From TMED27 sp037969235 (GTDB lineage: Bacteria > Pseudomonadota > Alphaproteobacteria > Micavibrionales > Micavibrionaceae), in contig JBBKXA010000091.1 in NCBI GenBank assembly GCA_037969235.1, positions 16,302 to 80,301 of the forward strand: a stretch of 64,000 nucleotides of DNA, given 5' to 3'. The notes below the pieces were generated by a model. That model had not been told where the DNA came from and ran no database searches. It worked only from the letters and a program-made list of their open reading frames with translations. The position numbers and the translations under genes are program-made. Of this stretch, positions 18,939 through 27,432 are shown one piece after another. Numbering within the stretch: the first letter of the stretch is position 1; each line of letters starts with the position of its first letter.

Positions 18939-19844
18939 ATGAATGCGGCCATTTCCACAAAAAACAAACCTGAAATAGAACCTGACGCTAGTGATGGCAG
19001 AGTCTCAGATTACTATGCGCTTCTTAAGCCCAAGGTAATGAGCCTCGTTATTTTTACTGGTCTCGCGGGCATGTGGGTCGCCCCAGGCATGGCACAAACC
19101 CATCCGTTTTTGTTGATTGTTGCTATGTTTTGCCTAGCGATCAATGCGGGCGCAGCAGGTGCCATTAATATGTGGTACGAACGCGATATTGACGCGATCA
19201 TGAAACGCACACAAAACCGCCCCCTCCCCCTTAATAAAATGGCACACAGCGAGGCACTTGCTTTCGGAATTATCATGTCCGTTTTTTCCGTGATGATAAT
19301 GGGCATGGCTTTAAACTGGGTTGCGGCTGGTTTGCTAGCGTTTGCCAATTTTTTCTATGTGTTCATCTACACCATCTGGCTCAAACGCCGCACCCCACAA
19401 AATATCGTAATCGGCGGCGCAGCAGGCGCATTCCCGCCGATGATCGGATGGGCGGCTGTTACGGGCGATATATCGCTCTACCCAATCATATTATTTGCCA
19501 TCATTTTCATCTGGACACCGCCCCATTTTTGGGCGCTATCCCTGTTCGCCAACGAAGATTATAAGCGCGCTAAAATCCCGATGATGACGGTTACAGCGGG
19601 CCCGCGCTCAACTAAGCGACAAATGATGGTTTATACTCTCATTCTTGTGCCGCTCACACTAAGCCCCACATTTTTAGGATTTGCCAGCATACAATACGGC
19701 ATAATCGCGGCCGCATTGGGATTAATTTTCATCCTCTCAAACATACGTGTATTGCAAAATGAAGATTTAAAACACGCAAAACGCATGTTCGGCTATTCGG
19801 TATTTTATCTTTTCGCCCTGTTTCTTGCCGTGATGGCGGGATAA
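18939..19844 (+). CDS. ctaB: Protoheme IX farnesyltransferase (heme O synthase)
   Basis: UbiA-superfamily membrane enzyme, 301 aa, that converts heme B to heme O by adding farnesyl, the step needed for heme A of the oxidase. Key motifs are NMWYERDIDAIMKRTQNRPLP (first Asp-rich site) and the second polar loop ANEDYKRAKIPMM, with around eight to nine hydrophobic helices. Its place in the cox cluster distinguishes it from the UbiA copy at 13573, as does the TQNRPLP signature. The short N-terminal extension before DYYALLKPKVMSL is usual for alphaproteobacteria. Followed 21 bp later by the small CoxF-like gene. Confidence 0.96.
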   Translation: MNAAISTKNKPEIEPDASDGRVSDYYALLKPKVMSLVIFTGLAGMWVAPGMAQTHPFLLIVAMFCLAINAGAAGAINMWYERDIDAIMKRTQNRPLPLNKMAHSEALAFGIIMSVFSVMIMGMALNWVAAGLLAFANFFYVFIYTIWLKRRTPQNIVIGGAAGAFPPMIGWAAVTGDISLYPIILFAIIFIWTPPHFWALSLFANEDYKRAKIPMMTVTAGPRSTKRQMMVYTLILVPLTLSPTFLGFASIQYGIIAAALGLIFILSNIRVLQNEDLKHAKRMFGYSVFYLFALFLAVMAG

Positions 19845-19865
19845 ATTATATAAGGACAAAACCCT

Positions 19866-19994
19866 ATGAAACCATTCCACAAATCAGAACTACACAAACA
19901 AAAATTAAAGAAAAACATCGCCGTGGCCGGCATGATCCTCGGTTTCATTGCTCTGATTTGGGTCATCACCATGATCAAAATTTCTGGCGCTTGA
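19866..19994 (+). CDS. CoxF-like single-helix mini-protein (42 aa)
   Basis: A short reading frame with a clear ribosome site (AAGGAC, about eight bases before ATG) encodes 42 residues. A Lys/His-rich N-terminus (MKPFHKSELHKQ) is followed by one hydrophobic helix (VAGMILGFIALIWVITMIK). Small single-helix proteins of this design sit between ctaB and ctaG in many alphaproteobacterial cox clusters (CoxF), and the position here is exactly that. They are thought to help oxidase assembly, but a precise role is not settled. The call rests on size, topology and position because the sequence is too short for firm homology by eye. Confidence 0.72.
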   Translation: MKPFHKSELHKQKLKKNIAVAGMILGFIALIWVITMIKISGA

Positions 19995-20049
19995 AGCCTT
20001 TTCAAATATTCTGTACAATGAATAGGTAACTTTCACAAAGGCTAGAGCC

Positions 20050-20334
20050 ATGAAATTTTTTCTATTAACAATGTTTGCCGCCACCATAACATTCTCAGCC
20101 ACAACCAACGCAGAAAATTGCGGCGTACCCAAAGGCTTTGTCCTTGGCACCGAAACAGTTGGACATTGCGACATCTATCAACGTCAACTCGCCTACCGCG
20201 AAGAAAGCCTTGAGATGAAAAGAATAATGGAAGAGCGCCAAGAAAATTTCGCAGAACCTCGCCGTGAAGCCATCAAACAATACGAAGCCGATTTAGAAGC
20301 GTTAAACGAAAAGCGTAGCTCAACACAAGATTAA
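20050..20334 (+). CDS. Small exported protein of unknown function (94 aa)
   Basis: Not recognised. The first 21 residues form a clear signal peptide (MKFFLLTMFAATITFSATTNA). The mature part has two cysteines (C24 and C40), which could form one disulfide. After that comes a long charged helix (residues 45-88, rich in Glu, Arg and Lys) that may be a coiled coil. It lies between the CoxF-like gene and ctaG, where alphaproteobacteria usually have nothing. A metallochaperone role is tempting because of the location, but no Cu-binding motif is visible. Start supported by the signal peptide. Confidence 0.65.
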   Translation: MKFFLLTMFAATITFSATTNAENCGVPKGFVLGTETVGHCDIYQRQLAYREESLEMKRIMEERQENFAEPRREAIKQYEADLEALNEKRSSTQD

Positions 20335-20372
20335 GCCTTTCCTGAAGCGCATATTCGTTCTATGTAATAACT

Positions 20373-20981
20373 ATGAACGATCATAAACCCAATCAAACCC
20401 AAGATATCCACGCACAAATGGCGCGTAAAAATGCGCGCCTAGGCCTCACCATTCTCGCCGTTGTTATCGGTATGGGCATACTGGCTTATGCGTCTGTTCC
20501 GCTTTATAGCGTGTTTTGCCGCGTTACGGGCTTTGGCGGAACAACTCAAGAATCCAGCACATTCCCCACAACAGTACTAGACAGAACCGTCACCATACAA
20601 TTTAATGCCGATATCGGTAATAATTTTGCTTGGGAATTCACGCCTGAGCAGCGCAAAATCGAAGTCAAGCTCGGGCAAAAAGGCCTGACCGCCTTCCACG
20701 CTAAAAATCTCACAAACAAGCCATTAACAGGCACAGCGCTCTATAATGTTACCCCGCTCAAAGTCGGGAAATATTTTAATAAGGTGCAATGTTTCTGTTT
20801 TGACGAGCAAACCTTAAACGGTGGCCAAGAAGTATCCATGCCTGTTTTGTTTTATATCGACCCCAAAATGAACGATGATCCGAATATGAGGGATGTAAAA
20901 ACCATCACTTTATCGTATACTTTTTACAAAGCGCAATCCGATGCGCTTGAAGAAGGCTTAGAAGCCTTTTACAATCAATAA
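20373..20981 (+). CDS. ctaG: Cytochrome c oxidase assembly protein CtaG/Cox11
   Basis: Copper chaperone that inserts CuB into subunit I. The 202 aa contain one N-terminal membrane helix (about 22-42) and a periplasmic Ig-like domain. Conserved cysteines are C49 (YSVFCRVTGFGG) and the pair C140 and C142 in QCFCFDEQTL, the Cu(I)-binding motif of Cox11. DPKMNDDPNMRDVKTITLSYTF is the family C-terminal block. The gene lies between the exported small protein and coxC in normal cox order. Confidence 0.96.
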   Translation: MNDHKPNQTQDIHAQMARKNARLGLTILAVVIGMGILAYASVPLYSVFCRVTGFGGTTQESSTFPTTVLDRTVTIQFNADIGNNFAWEFTPEQRKIEVKLGQKGLTAFHAKNLTNKPLTGTALYNVTPLKVGKYFNKVQCFCFDEQTLNGGQEVSMPVLFYIDPKMNDDPNMRDVKTITLSYTFYKAQSDALEEGLEAFYNQ

Positions 20982-21035
20982 AAACAATGTATAACATTTG
21001 CGAATTAACATCATAAACCAACAGGAATAAAACCC

Positions 21036-21929
21036 ATGGCCGGCAATATTGAATACACAACCACTGGCAAGCCTCACCCTTATCACCTCGTGCGCCCCAA
21101 TATTTGGCCACTCATCAGCGCTTTTGCTGGAGGTTTTTTTGCCGTAACGATGTTGATGTATTTCCCCGGCTATCGCGAAGCTTTGGCTGCTGGTGGAACG
21201 GAGCTACCTTTTCCATGGATGCCAATGCTGGGCGTAACAAGCATTTTGATTTGCATGTTTTTCTGGTGGAAAGACGTTATTTATGAATCTGTGGTCGAAC
21301 GCGCGCACACAAAAATCGCTGAAGTTGGCTTGCGCTATGGTATGGCATTGTTCATTTCATCTGAAGTGATGTTTTTCTTTGCATTCTTCTGGGCTTTTTT
21401 CAGCGCCTCATTATTCCCAACAGAGGCCATTGGCTACGTTTGGCCTCCCGTTGATATCCACACCATACCCGCCTTTGGTCTGCCGTTTTTAATGACCATG
21501 ATTTTATTGCTCTCTGGCTGTACTGTGACATGGGCTCATCACGCCATCTTAGAAGGCGACAATAAAAACGCCATTAAAGCTTTAGGCATGACCGTATGTT
21601 TAGGTGTATTATTCCTCGGTTTCCAAGTTTACGAATATGCCCACGCTCATTTCGGCTTTACCGAAGGCATATTCCCATCAACGTTCTTTATGGCCACTGG
21701 CTTTCACGGTTTCCATGTTCTTGTAGGAACGATCTTCCTGTTCGTATGTTACCGCCGCGCCAAAAAAGGCCACTTCACACCCGAACATCATTTCGGCTTT
21801 GAAGCCGCCGCATGGTATTGGCATTTCGTTGACGTTGTATGGCTCTTCCTCTTTGTATCTGTTTATTTCTGGGGCAGCGACATCGGCATGGATCATAGCG
21901 CCTTGCACTCTGCAATTGTTGCAGAATAA
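21036..21929 (+). CDS. coxC: Cytochrome c oxidase subunit III
   Basis: Seven-helix subunit of the aa3 oxidase, 297 aa. It starts with HPYHLVRPNIWPLI and includes SEVMFFFAFFWAFFSASLFPT, FHGFHVLVGTIFL and EAAAWYWHFVDVVWLFLF, all hallmark segments. Residues of the proposed oxygen path and the D-channel mouth contact lie in these blocks. The ATG at 21036 follows AACAGGAATAAAACC, a plausible ribosome site. DUF983 follows six bases later and then surf1. Confidence 0.97.
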   Translation: MAGNIEYTTTGKPHPYHLVRPNIWPLISAFAGGFFAVTMLMYFPGYREALAAGGTELPFPWMPMLGVTSILICMFFWWKDVIYESVVERAHTKIAEVGLRYGMALFISSEVMFFFAFFWAFFSASLFPTEAIGYVWPPVDIHTIPAFGLPFLMTMILLLSGCTVTWAHHAILEGDNKNAIKALGMTVCLGVLFLGFQVYEYAHAHFGFTEGIFPSTFFMATGFHGFHVLVGTIFLFVCYRRAKKGHFTPEHHFGFEAAAWYWHFVDVVWLFLFVSVYFWGSDIGMDHSALHSAIVAE

Positions 21930-21934
21930 ATGAG

Positions 21935-22300
21935 ATGAGTATTGCCCCTGATTTTAAAATGTTCAAACTGGGCTTGGCTTGTAAATGCCCGCAATGCCAA
22001 AAAGGCGATTTATATAAACCAGGCTTAACACTTAATCTGCGCGATCAATGCGCCGAATGCGGCCTAGACCTGAGTAAGAATGACAGCGCCGATGGCCCAG
22101 CAGTATTCATGATCTTCATCCTCGGCGCATTGCTTGTGCCCATTGCATTAATCACCGATTCACTTTTTCATTGGCCTTTAACGGTACATGCCATCGTCTG
22201 GAGCATCGTCACATTAAGTCTGACAATCGGCATGCTCCGCCCGATCAAGGCCTATATCATTGCATTGCAATATAAGCACACACCAGAAAACTGGAAATAA
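21935..22300 (+). CDS. DUF983 family membrane protein with zinc ribbon
   Basis: A 121-aa protein with an N-terminal CxxC pair (CPQC) and a second (CAEC), forming a likely zinc ribbon on the cytoplasmic side. Two hydrophobic helices follow (FMIFILGALLVPIALI and VHAIVWSIVTLSLTIGML). DUF983 proteins are found between coxC and surf1 in many alphaproteobacteria, as here, and are thought to be linked to oxidase assembly, although the biochemical role is unknown. Its start is six bases after coxC and its end 13 bases before surf1, so it is in the same transcript. Confidence 0.9.
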   Translation: MSIAPDFKMFKLGLACKCPQCQKGDLYKPGLTLNLRDQCAECGLDLSKNDSADGPAVFMIFILGALLVPIALITDSLFHWPLTVHAIVWSIVTLSLTIGMLRPIKAYIIALQYKHTPENWK

Positions 22301-22313
22301 CCGCGAGTACATC

Positions 22314-23012
22314 ATGAGAAAACCACCATTCTGGGCAACCGTTCTAACGATCATCGGTGTTTTAATTCTCTGCGGTTTAGGCACATGGCAAATCAAGCGC
22401 CTAAGCTGGAAACAAAACCTCCTCGCGCAAATCGAACAAGAACACGCCCGCGACGTCTCGCGCATAATCATTGAACCCAGCGATATCACCGCCGATATGA
22501 ATATGCAGCGCGGCGTTATCTACGGCACATTTGACCATGATCACGAAATCGCCATAGCACCTCGCACCCATGAAGGCACGCCCGGCTATCACATTCTCAC
22601 GCCGTTATTGCTTCAAGATGATAGCATAATGATAGTTAACCGCGGTTGGGTACCTTTGGACAAGCGTGCAATTGATACTCGTCCCGAAAGTCGCGTCAGC
22701 GGCAAAACAAAAGTCACTGGTATTTTCCGCACACCACAAAAACCCAATATTTTTGTACCGCAAAACGCACCCAATCAAGGTCAATGGTATAGAATAGATA
22801 TTAATGATATCCAAAACCATATCGGCAAAGATGAAATAAAACCTGTCATTTTGTATGCCGAAGCCACAGACAATCAAAATCTACTCCCGCTCAGCAGCGC
22901 AACAAAACCTCAGCTCAATAATAACCATCTGCAATATGCTTTCTTCTGGTTTTCGTTGGCTGTGACGTTGATTATCATTTATATATTGCGCTTTGTACGC
23001 ACAAAAAAATAG
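22314..23012 (+). CDS. SURF1 family oxidase assembly protein
   Basis: From ATG 22314 the protein has 232 aa with a membrane helix at each end (WATVLTIIGVLILCGLGTWQ and YAFFWFSLAVTLIIIYIL) and a periplasmic domain between them. The blocks GLGTWQIKRL and VNRGWVPLDKR are SURF1 signatures. SURF1 proteins bind heme A and help load it into subunit I. The gene ends the cox cluster and is followed by a hairpin. A longer frame from 22260 overlaps DUF983 and adds no family-like sequence. Confidence 0.93.
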   Translation: MRKPPFWATVLTIIGVLILCGLGTWQIKRLSWKQNLLAQIEQEHARDVSRIIIEPSDITADMNMQRGVIYGTFDHDHEIAIAPRTHEGTPGYHILTPLLLQDDSIMIVNRGWVPLDKRAIDTRPESRVSGKTKVTGIFRTPQKPNIFVPQNAPNQGQWYRIDINDIQNHIGKDEIKPVILYAEATDNQNLLPLSSATKPQLNNNHLQYAFFWFSLAVTLIIIYILRFVRTKK

Positions 23013-23036
23013 CCGCTCTCACGAGGCCGCTATTTT
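23003..23036. terminator. Bidirectional intrinsic terminator between surf1 and the M23 gene
   Basis: AAAATAGC and GCTATTTT form the stem base, with CTC/GAG pairing above. On the minus strand a run of seven T follows the stem, which makes it better as a terminator for the leftward M23 peptidase gene. Because the two genes converge it probably serves both. Confidence 0.65.
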
Positions 23037-23067
23037 AAAACGCCATATATTTTGAATGATGGTAATT

Positions 23068-24648
23068 CTAACGGATCGTCGTATCGGCATCTTCTTTTTG
23101 TGCAGAAGCAAATTTCAAACCATTGCTAAGCGATACATACTGCTTGTTCAACTCCGCAATAACCGCCTTGAAACGTGACATCTGCTTTCCAGCCAACTGC
23201 TCACCCGTAGGCAATTTCATGCTACGTGGATCAGTTTGCGTGCCATTCACAAGGACTTCATAATGCAAATGCGGACCCGTAGAGCGCCCCGTCGTGCCCA
23301 CCGCGCCAATAACTTGTCCTTGACGCACGCGACTACCAACCTTAACTGAAGAATCAATTTTATGCATATGCGCATAAGCAGTCTTTAATTTTGAATTGTG
23401 GCGAATACGAACATAATTACCGTATGAGCTAAAACGCCCTGAATATTCAACAACCCCATCACCAGCCGCATAAATCGGCGTTCCTGTAGATGCAGCAAAA
23501 TCCATCCCCTTGTGCATCTTACTATACCCCAATACTGGGTGGCGTCTCATACCAAAGCCTGAAGAAATTCGCGCACCATCAATAGGCGTCTTCATCAAAG
23601 TTTTGCGAGTGCTCATCCCTTTTGGATCAAAATAATCTACGCGCCCGTCGCTCATTTCAAAACGATAGATAGGATATTCACGCCCGCCTACATTTAAATT
23701 GGCATATAAAACATTACCATATTTAGCAAACTCACCATCTTCCGTTTCAAAAGCTTCATACAAAACTTCCAGCTTATCGCCAGAGCGAATATCGCGTTGA
23801 AAATCAATGTTCCATGAATAAATCTTGATCATATTCGCAATCACAGAAGACGGAATATTCGCCCGCGCCGCAGAACCATATAGAGATGTTTTAATTTCTG
23901 CCTTTCGGGCATAAGTGCGCGGAAATAATTCTTTTTCGCTGATCTCGGCTTTGAATGTCGCATCATCAGCTGGCTCAACGCTGACTTCCTTAATCGCGTC
24001 TAATTTCATCGCTAATTTTGAAAATTGCATGTCGCCATTTTCATCAGGCTTAAAGTGAAGATCAATTTTTTGACCCGACTTAACTTTACGCACATCATAA
24101 TATTTACCCAGCGCTTCAACTGCATTATAAGCATCAGGGCCGCTTAAACCCGCCTCTTGAAGCACGCCAGCCACCGTTTCACCAGACTGGATTTCAAGCT
24201 CTCTATAGCGTGAATGTTTCGGCTTTTGCATCGCAAACTGTGCATTCCGCATCCCTTCTGAAACACCCGATTGTAGGGATGGATCCAGATCCATATGCGA
24301 TAAAATACCTGATTTATTTTCATTGAGTACAAGCGCCTCACCAGTAGACGGTGAAAGGGATGCAAAAACATTATCATGATTAAAAGAATTCACCGTCATA
24401 TTCGGCATAAAAGCAAAGGCGCTAATAACAAGCAAACTCGCACACGGGGCAATATAGCGTAAACGCACACGATTGCCTCGTGTAAAAAGATACCTTTTGC
24501 GCAGAGGCAGAAATCTATGCATCGAAAACCCTAATTTTAATGACGCTTTAAAAGGCATCCTAAAAAACTCCATAATGTTCATGGATTTAGACGTAGCAGT
24601 TTGCTGCGCGGCATCCATAAATTTTATTTTCAATGACTGAGTTATCAT
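23068..24648 (-). CDS. M23 family metallopeptidase (LytM-type, membrane anchored)
   Basis: Peptidoglycan endopeptidase of 526 aa. A basic cytoplasmic N-terminus precedes one membrane helix (about residues 67-82). Then come a LysM/OapA-like region (SGETVAGVLQEAGL) and an intermediate domain (IYSWNIDFQRDIRSGDKLEVLYE) typical of MepM/YebA relatives. The C-terminal LytM domain carries the zinc motif MHKGMDFA (about 378) and the catalytic HLHYE (about 460), so it should be active on cross-linked peptidoglycan. The preceding GFGMRRHPVLG is a family signature. It is transcribed alone, with a candidate promoter 110 bp upstream. Confidence 0.92.
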   Translation of the reverse strand: MITQSLKIKFMDAAQQTATSKSMNIMEFFRMPFKASLKLGFSMHRFLPLRKRYLFTRGNRVRLRYIAPCASLLVISAFAFMPNMTVNSFNHDNVFASLSPSTGEALVLNENKSGILSHMDLDPSLQSGVSEGMRNAQFAMQKPKHSRYRELEIQSGETVAGVLQEAGLSGPDAYNAVEALGKYYDVRKVKSGQKIDLHFKPDENGDMQFSKLAMKLDAIKEVSVEPADDATFKAEISEKELFPRTYARKAEIKTSLYGSAARANIPSSVIANMIKIYSWNIDFQRDIRSGDKLEVLYEAFETEDGEFAKYGNVLYANLNVGGREYPIYRFEMSDGRVDYFDPKGMSTRKTLMKTPIDGARISSGFGMRRHPVLGYSKMHKGMDFAASTGTPIYAAGDGVVEYSGRFSSYGNYVRIRHNSKLKTAYAHMHKIDSSVKVGSRVRQGQVIGAVGTTGRSTGPHLHYEVLVNGTQTDPRSMKLPTGEQLAGKQMSRFKAVIAELNKQYVSLSNGLKFASAQKEDADTTIR

Positions 24649-24754
24649 AGTATTAATACGAATCCAAGGATTTAGAGCTTTTTTTTGAAATTTAAACGGG
24701 ATGAAAATAACAATTTAATTGTCCGCTTAGGCCGCAGAATACGCCCTTATATAT

Positions 24755-24784
24755 AATATAAGTTAAAAAAGGTTATAAAATCAA
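24755..24784 (-). promoter_or_regulatory. Candidate sigma70-type promoter for the M23 peptidase gene
   Basis: Reading leftward, TTGATT is followed after 18 bases by TATATT, in an A/T-rich stretch about 105 bp before the peptidase start. It is the only good pair I see in this spacer; no transcript data support it. Confidence 0.35.
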
Positions 24785-24827
24785 CAAATGCTTCAGATTT
24801 TTAAAAAAGGCGCGGCGGCGATATACT

Positions 24828-25334
24828 CTATTTACACTCATCATTCATGCGCTCATAAGCCTTACTAGAACCACTTAGCCCATAAACATCCGTCGTCAAA
24901 GTCCCGCGTGAAGATGTGCCTTTAACAACCATATTGGTTCCGCTTTTAATAGCCTCAGCTATAGCCCGATCCATTTTTGAATCTGGCGCCCATGCATTTT
25001 CATCTTGCGTGAATAATTTAAATGTCTGGTCATCAATTTCCATCAACGCGTCACTACCCGCTTTGTAAGAATATCCAGTAATATAGCTAAAAACATCACT
25101 CGTGTTTTCTGCGGGGCGATTGGTAATGAGCGCAAAAGGCTGCCCACGCTTGGTATAATCGCCTTCTTCCTGTTTCGGCTGACTTGCTATATAACAAACC
25201 TTATTACCGCCCTCAAAGAACACGTAAACTTCCCAATCACCATAAGTCGCCATCAACCGTGGCTCACCTGCAAAGGAAACACTAGGCAAAGCCAAAAGAA
25301 CCAACGCGAAAAGGGATAAGACAATATGTTTCAT
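24828..25334 (-). CDS. Invasion-associated locus B (IalB) family protein
   Basis: Exported protein of 168 aa with a signal peptide ending near SVSFA (about residue 22). The sequence after it, YGDWEVYVFFEGGNKVCYIASQP, is the IalB fold start, and FALITNRPAE matches the next strand. The terminal KAYERMNDECK gives the second cysteine of the typical pair. IalB was named in Bartonella, but the family is widespread in free-living alphaproteobacteria and its general role is unknown; a host-invasion role should not be assumed. The gene appears to be monocistronic. Confidence 0.87.
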   Translation of the reverse strand: MKHIVLSLFALVLLALPSVSFAGEPRLMATYGDWEVYVFFEGGNKVCYIASQPKQEEGDYTKRGQPFALITNRPAENTSDVFSYITGYSYKAGSDALMEIDDQTFKLFTQDENAWAPDSKMDRAIAEAIKSGTNMVVKGTSSRGTLTTDVYGLSGSSKAYERMNDECK

Positions 25335-25444
25335 AATTTTTTACAGCTCGTAATATTTTTCAAGATGTGCCCACCATACTAAATCCAAACACAAAATGCA
25401 TGCGAAAAGTTCAAAAGATTTTTTTTATAAATCAGTGTACATCT

Positions 25445-25993
25445 TTAAATTTTTTTAGTTCGTACCTTACGGCGAAGATTGCTTTCTGGCGGTGCTAATA
25501 ATTCCGTTGGTCCACCCGCACGTACAGGCCGCTCGGCAAAACGCCCCATCGACAGCAAGCGATCATACATCACCAAAGCCCCTGCAACTCCAACATTGAC
25601 ACAAAATTTCATTGGAATTTTAATGACATGTTCGCATCGCGCAGTAATTTCAGGCGACAAACTGCCCATCTCTGGTCCCAAAATATAAGCCGCCCGCGTT
25701 GGATGACGAAAACTGGGCAACTCCACCGCACCCTCCATAAGCTCCACCCCCACCAGCGTACATTTATCTGGTAAATCTAACGCCGCCGCGCTTTCATATT
25801 CGTAATATGGCATATGATCAAACGCATCCGAAGTATCAGATATCTTCATCAAATCCACTTCAATATCAGGCGCAATCGTAAAGAAAAAATTCGCGCCAAA
25901 CGAATGCGCCGAACGCGCAATCGTCCCGATATTCTGCGCCTTGCTAATACCTTCAACCCCAATCCCAAAATATCCACGCGGTGTATGAATCAC
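25445..25993 (-). CDS. TrmH/SpoU family RNA methyltransferase
   Basis: SPOUT-class 2'-O-ribose methyltransferase of 182 aa. The three family motifs are visible: NIGTIARSAHSFGA (motif 1), YILGPEMGSLSPEI (motif 2) and IPMKFCVNVGVAGALVMYDRLL (motif 3, SAM-binding knot; note Cys-Val-Asn-Val where many relatives have SLNVS). The N-terminal substrate-binding extension is missing, as in the short tRNA-type members. Its ATG overlaps the stop of the upstream aminotransferase gene by four bases. Whether the target is tRNA or rRNA cannot be told from sequence alone. Confidence 0.88.
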   Translation of the reverse strand: MIHTPRGYFGIGVEGISKAQNIGTIARSAHSFGANFFFTIAPDIEVDLMKISDTSDAFDHMPYYEYESAAALDLPDKCTLVGVELMEGAVELPSFRHPTRAAYILGPEMGSLSPEITARCEHVIKIPMKFCVNVGVAGALVMYDRLLSMGRFAERPVRAGGPTELLAPPESNLRRKVRTKKI

Positions 25994-27234
25994 GACTTAA
26001 AAACTCTTTCCATACGATCCAGCGCTTGATTCAAGCGGTTTTCGGAAATCGCAAAACACATGCGGATATAACCTGCCGCCGTCTGCCCGAATGCGCAACC
26101 TGGTGAAAGCAATACGCCTGACTCATCAATAAATCGTTTCGTCAAAGCCTTACAATCACTCTGGCCTACAACTTTGAAAAACCCGTAAAACGTGGCTTCT
26201 GGATACGCCATGCTGACATTGCCCAACGCATCAAAACGTTTCACCAAAATATTGCGGTTTCTGCGCCACATATCAACCTGGCTTTTCAAAAACGGCTCTC
26301 CATCCTTAAGTGCGGCAATCGCGCCATATTGCGTAAAAGTCGGCGGACATAGATTATTATACAGCGCCACATCACGAATTTTATCCTCCGCAAGCTTAGG
26401 CCCTACTATCCATCCCAAACGCCAGCCCGTCATCGCCCAGCTTTTGGAAAAGCTATTGACCACCAGCAGAAGATCATCCTCTTGCGCCACATCTAAAAAA
26501 CTATCCGCACGTAAATGCGCGTGAGAGCATTCATAAACAATTCGGCCATATACCTCATCGGCAAGCACCCAAATTCCGCGCAAACGTGCAAAATCAAGAA
26601 TCGCTTTCATCTCTTCGGCGCTCGCGCTCCAACCCGTAGGATTAGACGGCGTAACAATCAACATCACTTTTGTTTTCTCGTTACAAGCGGCAAACAATTT
26701 CTCCAAATCTAACGACCAGCCGCTTTCGTCGTTATAATCTAACGAAACTTGACGCGTGGTAGCTTGCGTCAATTCAATAGCCCCCAGCAGATTTTTCCAA
26801 ATCGGCGTCACAGCCACCACCTCATCACCTTTATCCACCAACGCTGCCAATGATAAATGCATTGCCGTAGATCCCGAAGCGGTTACAAAAAATCGACTGC
26901 TTGGAATATCCAGTTTGTAAATGCGTTGATAATATTCGGACAAAGCCTCGCGCAACGGCGTTTGCCCCAACGTTGGCCCATATCCAGTTCTCCCCTCACG
27001 CATGGCCTTTGTCACCGCGTCCAGAATAAAATCAGGTGTCGGAGAATCTCCCTCACCTTGTCCCAACGTAATCATATCAAGCTTACCCGCCGCGTAATTC
27101 ATCATTTCCACCCCGGGGTTTGATGTCAGCGCATGCAGGACAGGACGGAATTTCAAGCCACTTTGCGTGCCTTCTTCACCTGTTTCATTAACAGTTTGTT
27201 CGGTATTAATATTTTTCATCATTGAATCTTTCAC
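25990..27234 (-). CDS. Class I/II PLP-dependent aminotransferase
   Basis: Fold-type I aminotransferase of 414 aa. VTPSNPTGW and LADEVYGRI hold the Asn and Asp/Tyr that contact PLP. The Schiff-base lysine is in SFSKSWAMTGWRLGW, the usual hexapeptide for aspartate-type enzymes, and the terminal IRMCFAISENRLNQALDRM has the carboxylate-binding Arg. It resembles AspC-like subgroup Igamma enzymes common in alphaproteobacteria; aspartate, an aromatic amino acid or another substrate is possible. It forms a two-gene unit with the methyltransferase gene. The first 30 residues look like a non-conserved extension, and the true start may be further in. Confidence 0.9.
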   Translation of the reverse strand: MKDSMMKNINTEQTVNETGEEGTQSGLKFRPVLHALTSNPGVEMMNYAAGKLDMITLGQGEGDSPTPDFILDAVTKAMREGRTGYGPTLGQTPLREALSEYYQRIYKLDIPSSRFFVTASGSTAMHLSLAALVDKGDEVVAVTPIWKNLLGAIELTQATTRQVSLDYNDESGWSLDLEKLFAACNEKTKVMLIVTPSNPTGWSASAEEMKAILDFARLRGIWVLADEVYGRIVYECSHAHLRADSFLDVAQEDDLLLVVNSFSKSWAMTGWRLGWIVGPKLAEDKIRDVALYNNLCPPTFTQYGAIAALKDGEPFLKSQVDMWRRNRNILVKRFDALGNVSMAYPEATFYGFFKVVGQSDCKALTKRFIDESGVLLSPGCAFGQTAAGYIRMCFAISENRLNQALDRMERVFKS

Positions 27235-27432
27235 ACATATAATAAAGCACGATTTTCATCGGTTTTGAAGTTTTGTTTTGAAGGGGAGTTAGTCGTGCGC
27301 ACTCGCACTATGGGCAAGATATGAGCGGCTAAGCCGCCGCGTTTGCGGCCGCAACAAAATTTACATTCATCGTAAAGCGCGTATCCATATAGATATTAAA
27401 GACAGCTTTCATAATTTTTTGCAACATCTATT

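Noticed and set aside
27235..27432. Gene or terminator in the spacer after the acetoacetate-CoA ligase gene
   Set aside because: G+C-rich GCGGCCGC-type patches can pair weakly, but no T-tract and no reading frame with support were seen.
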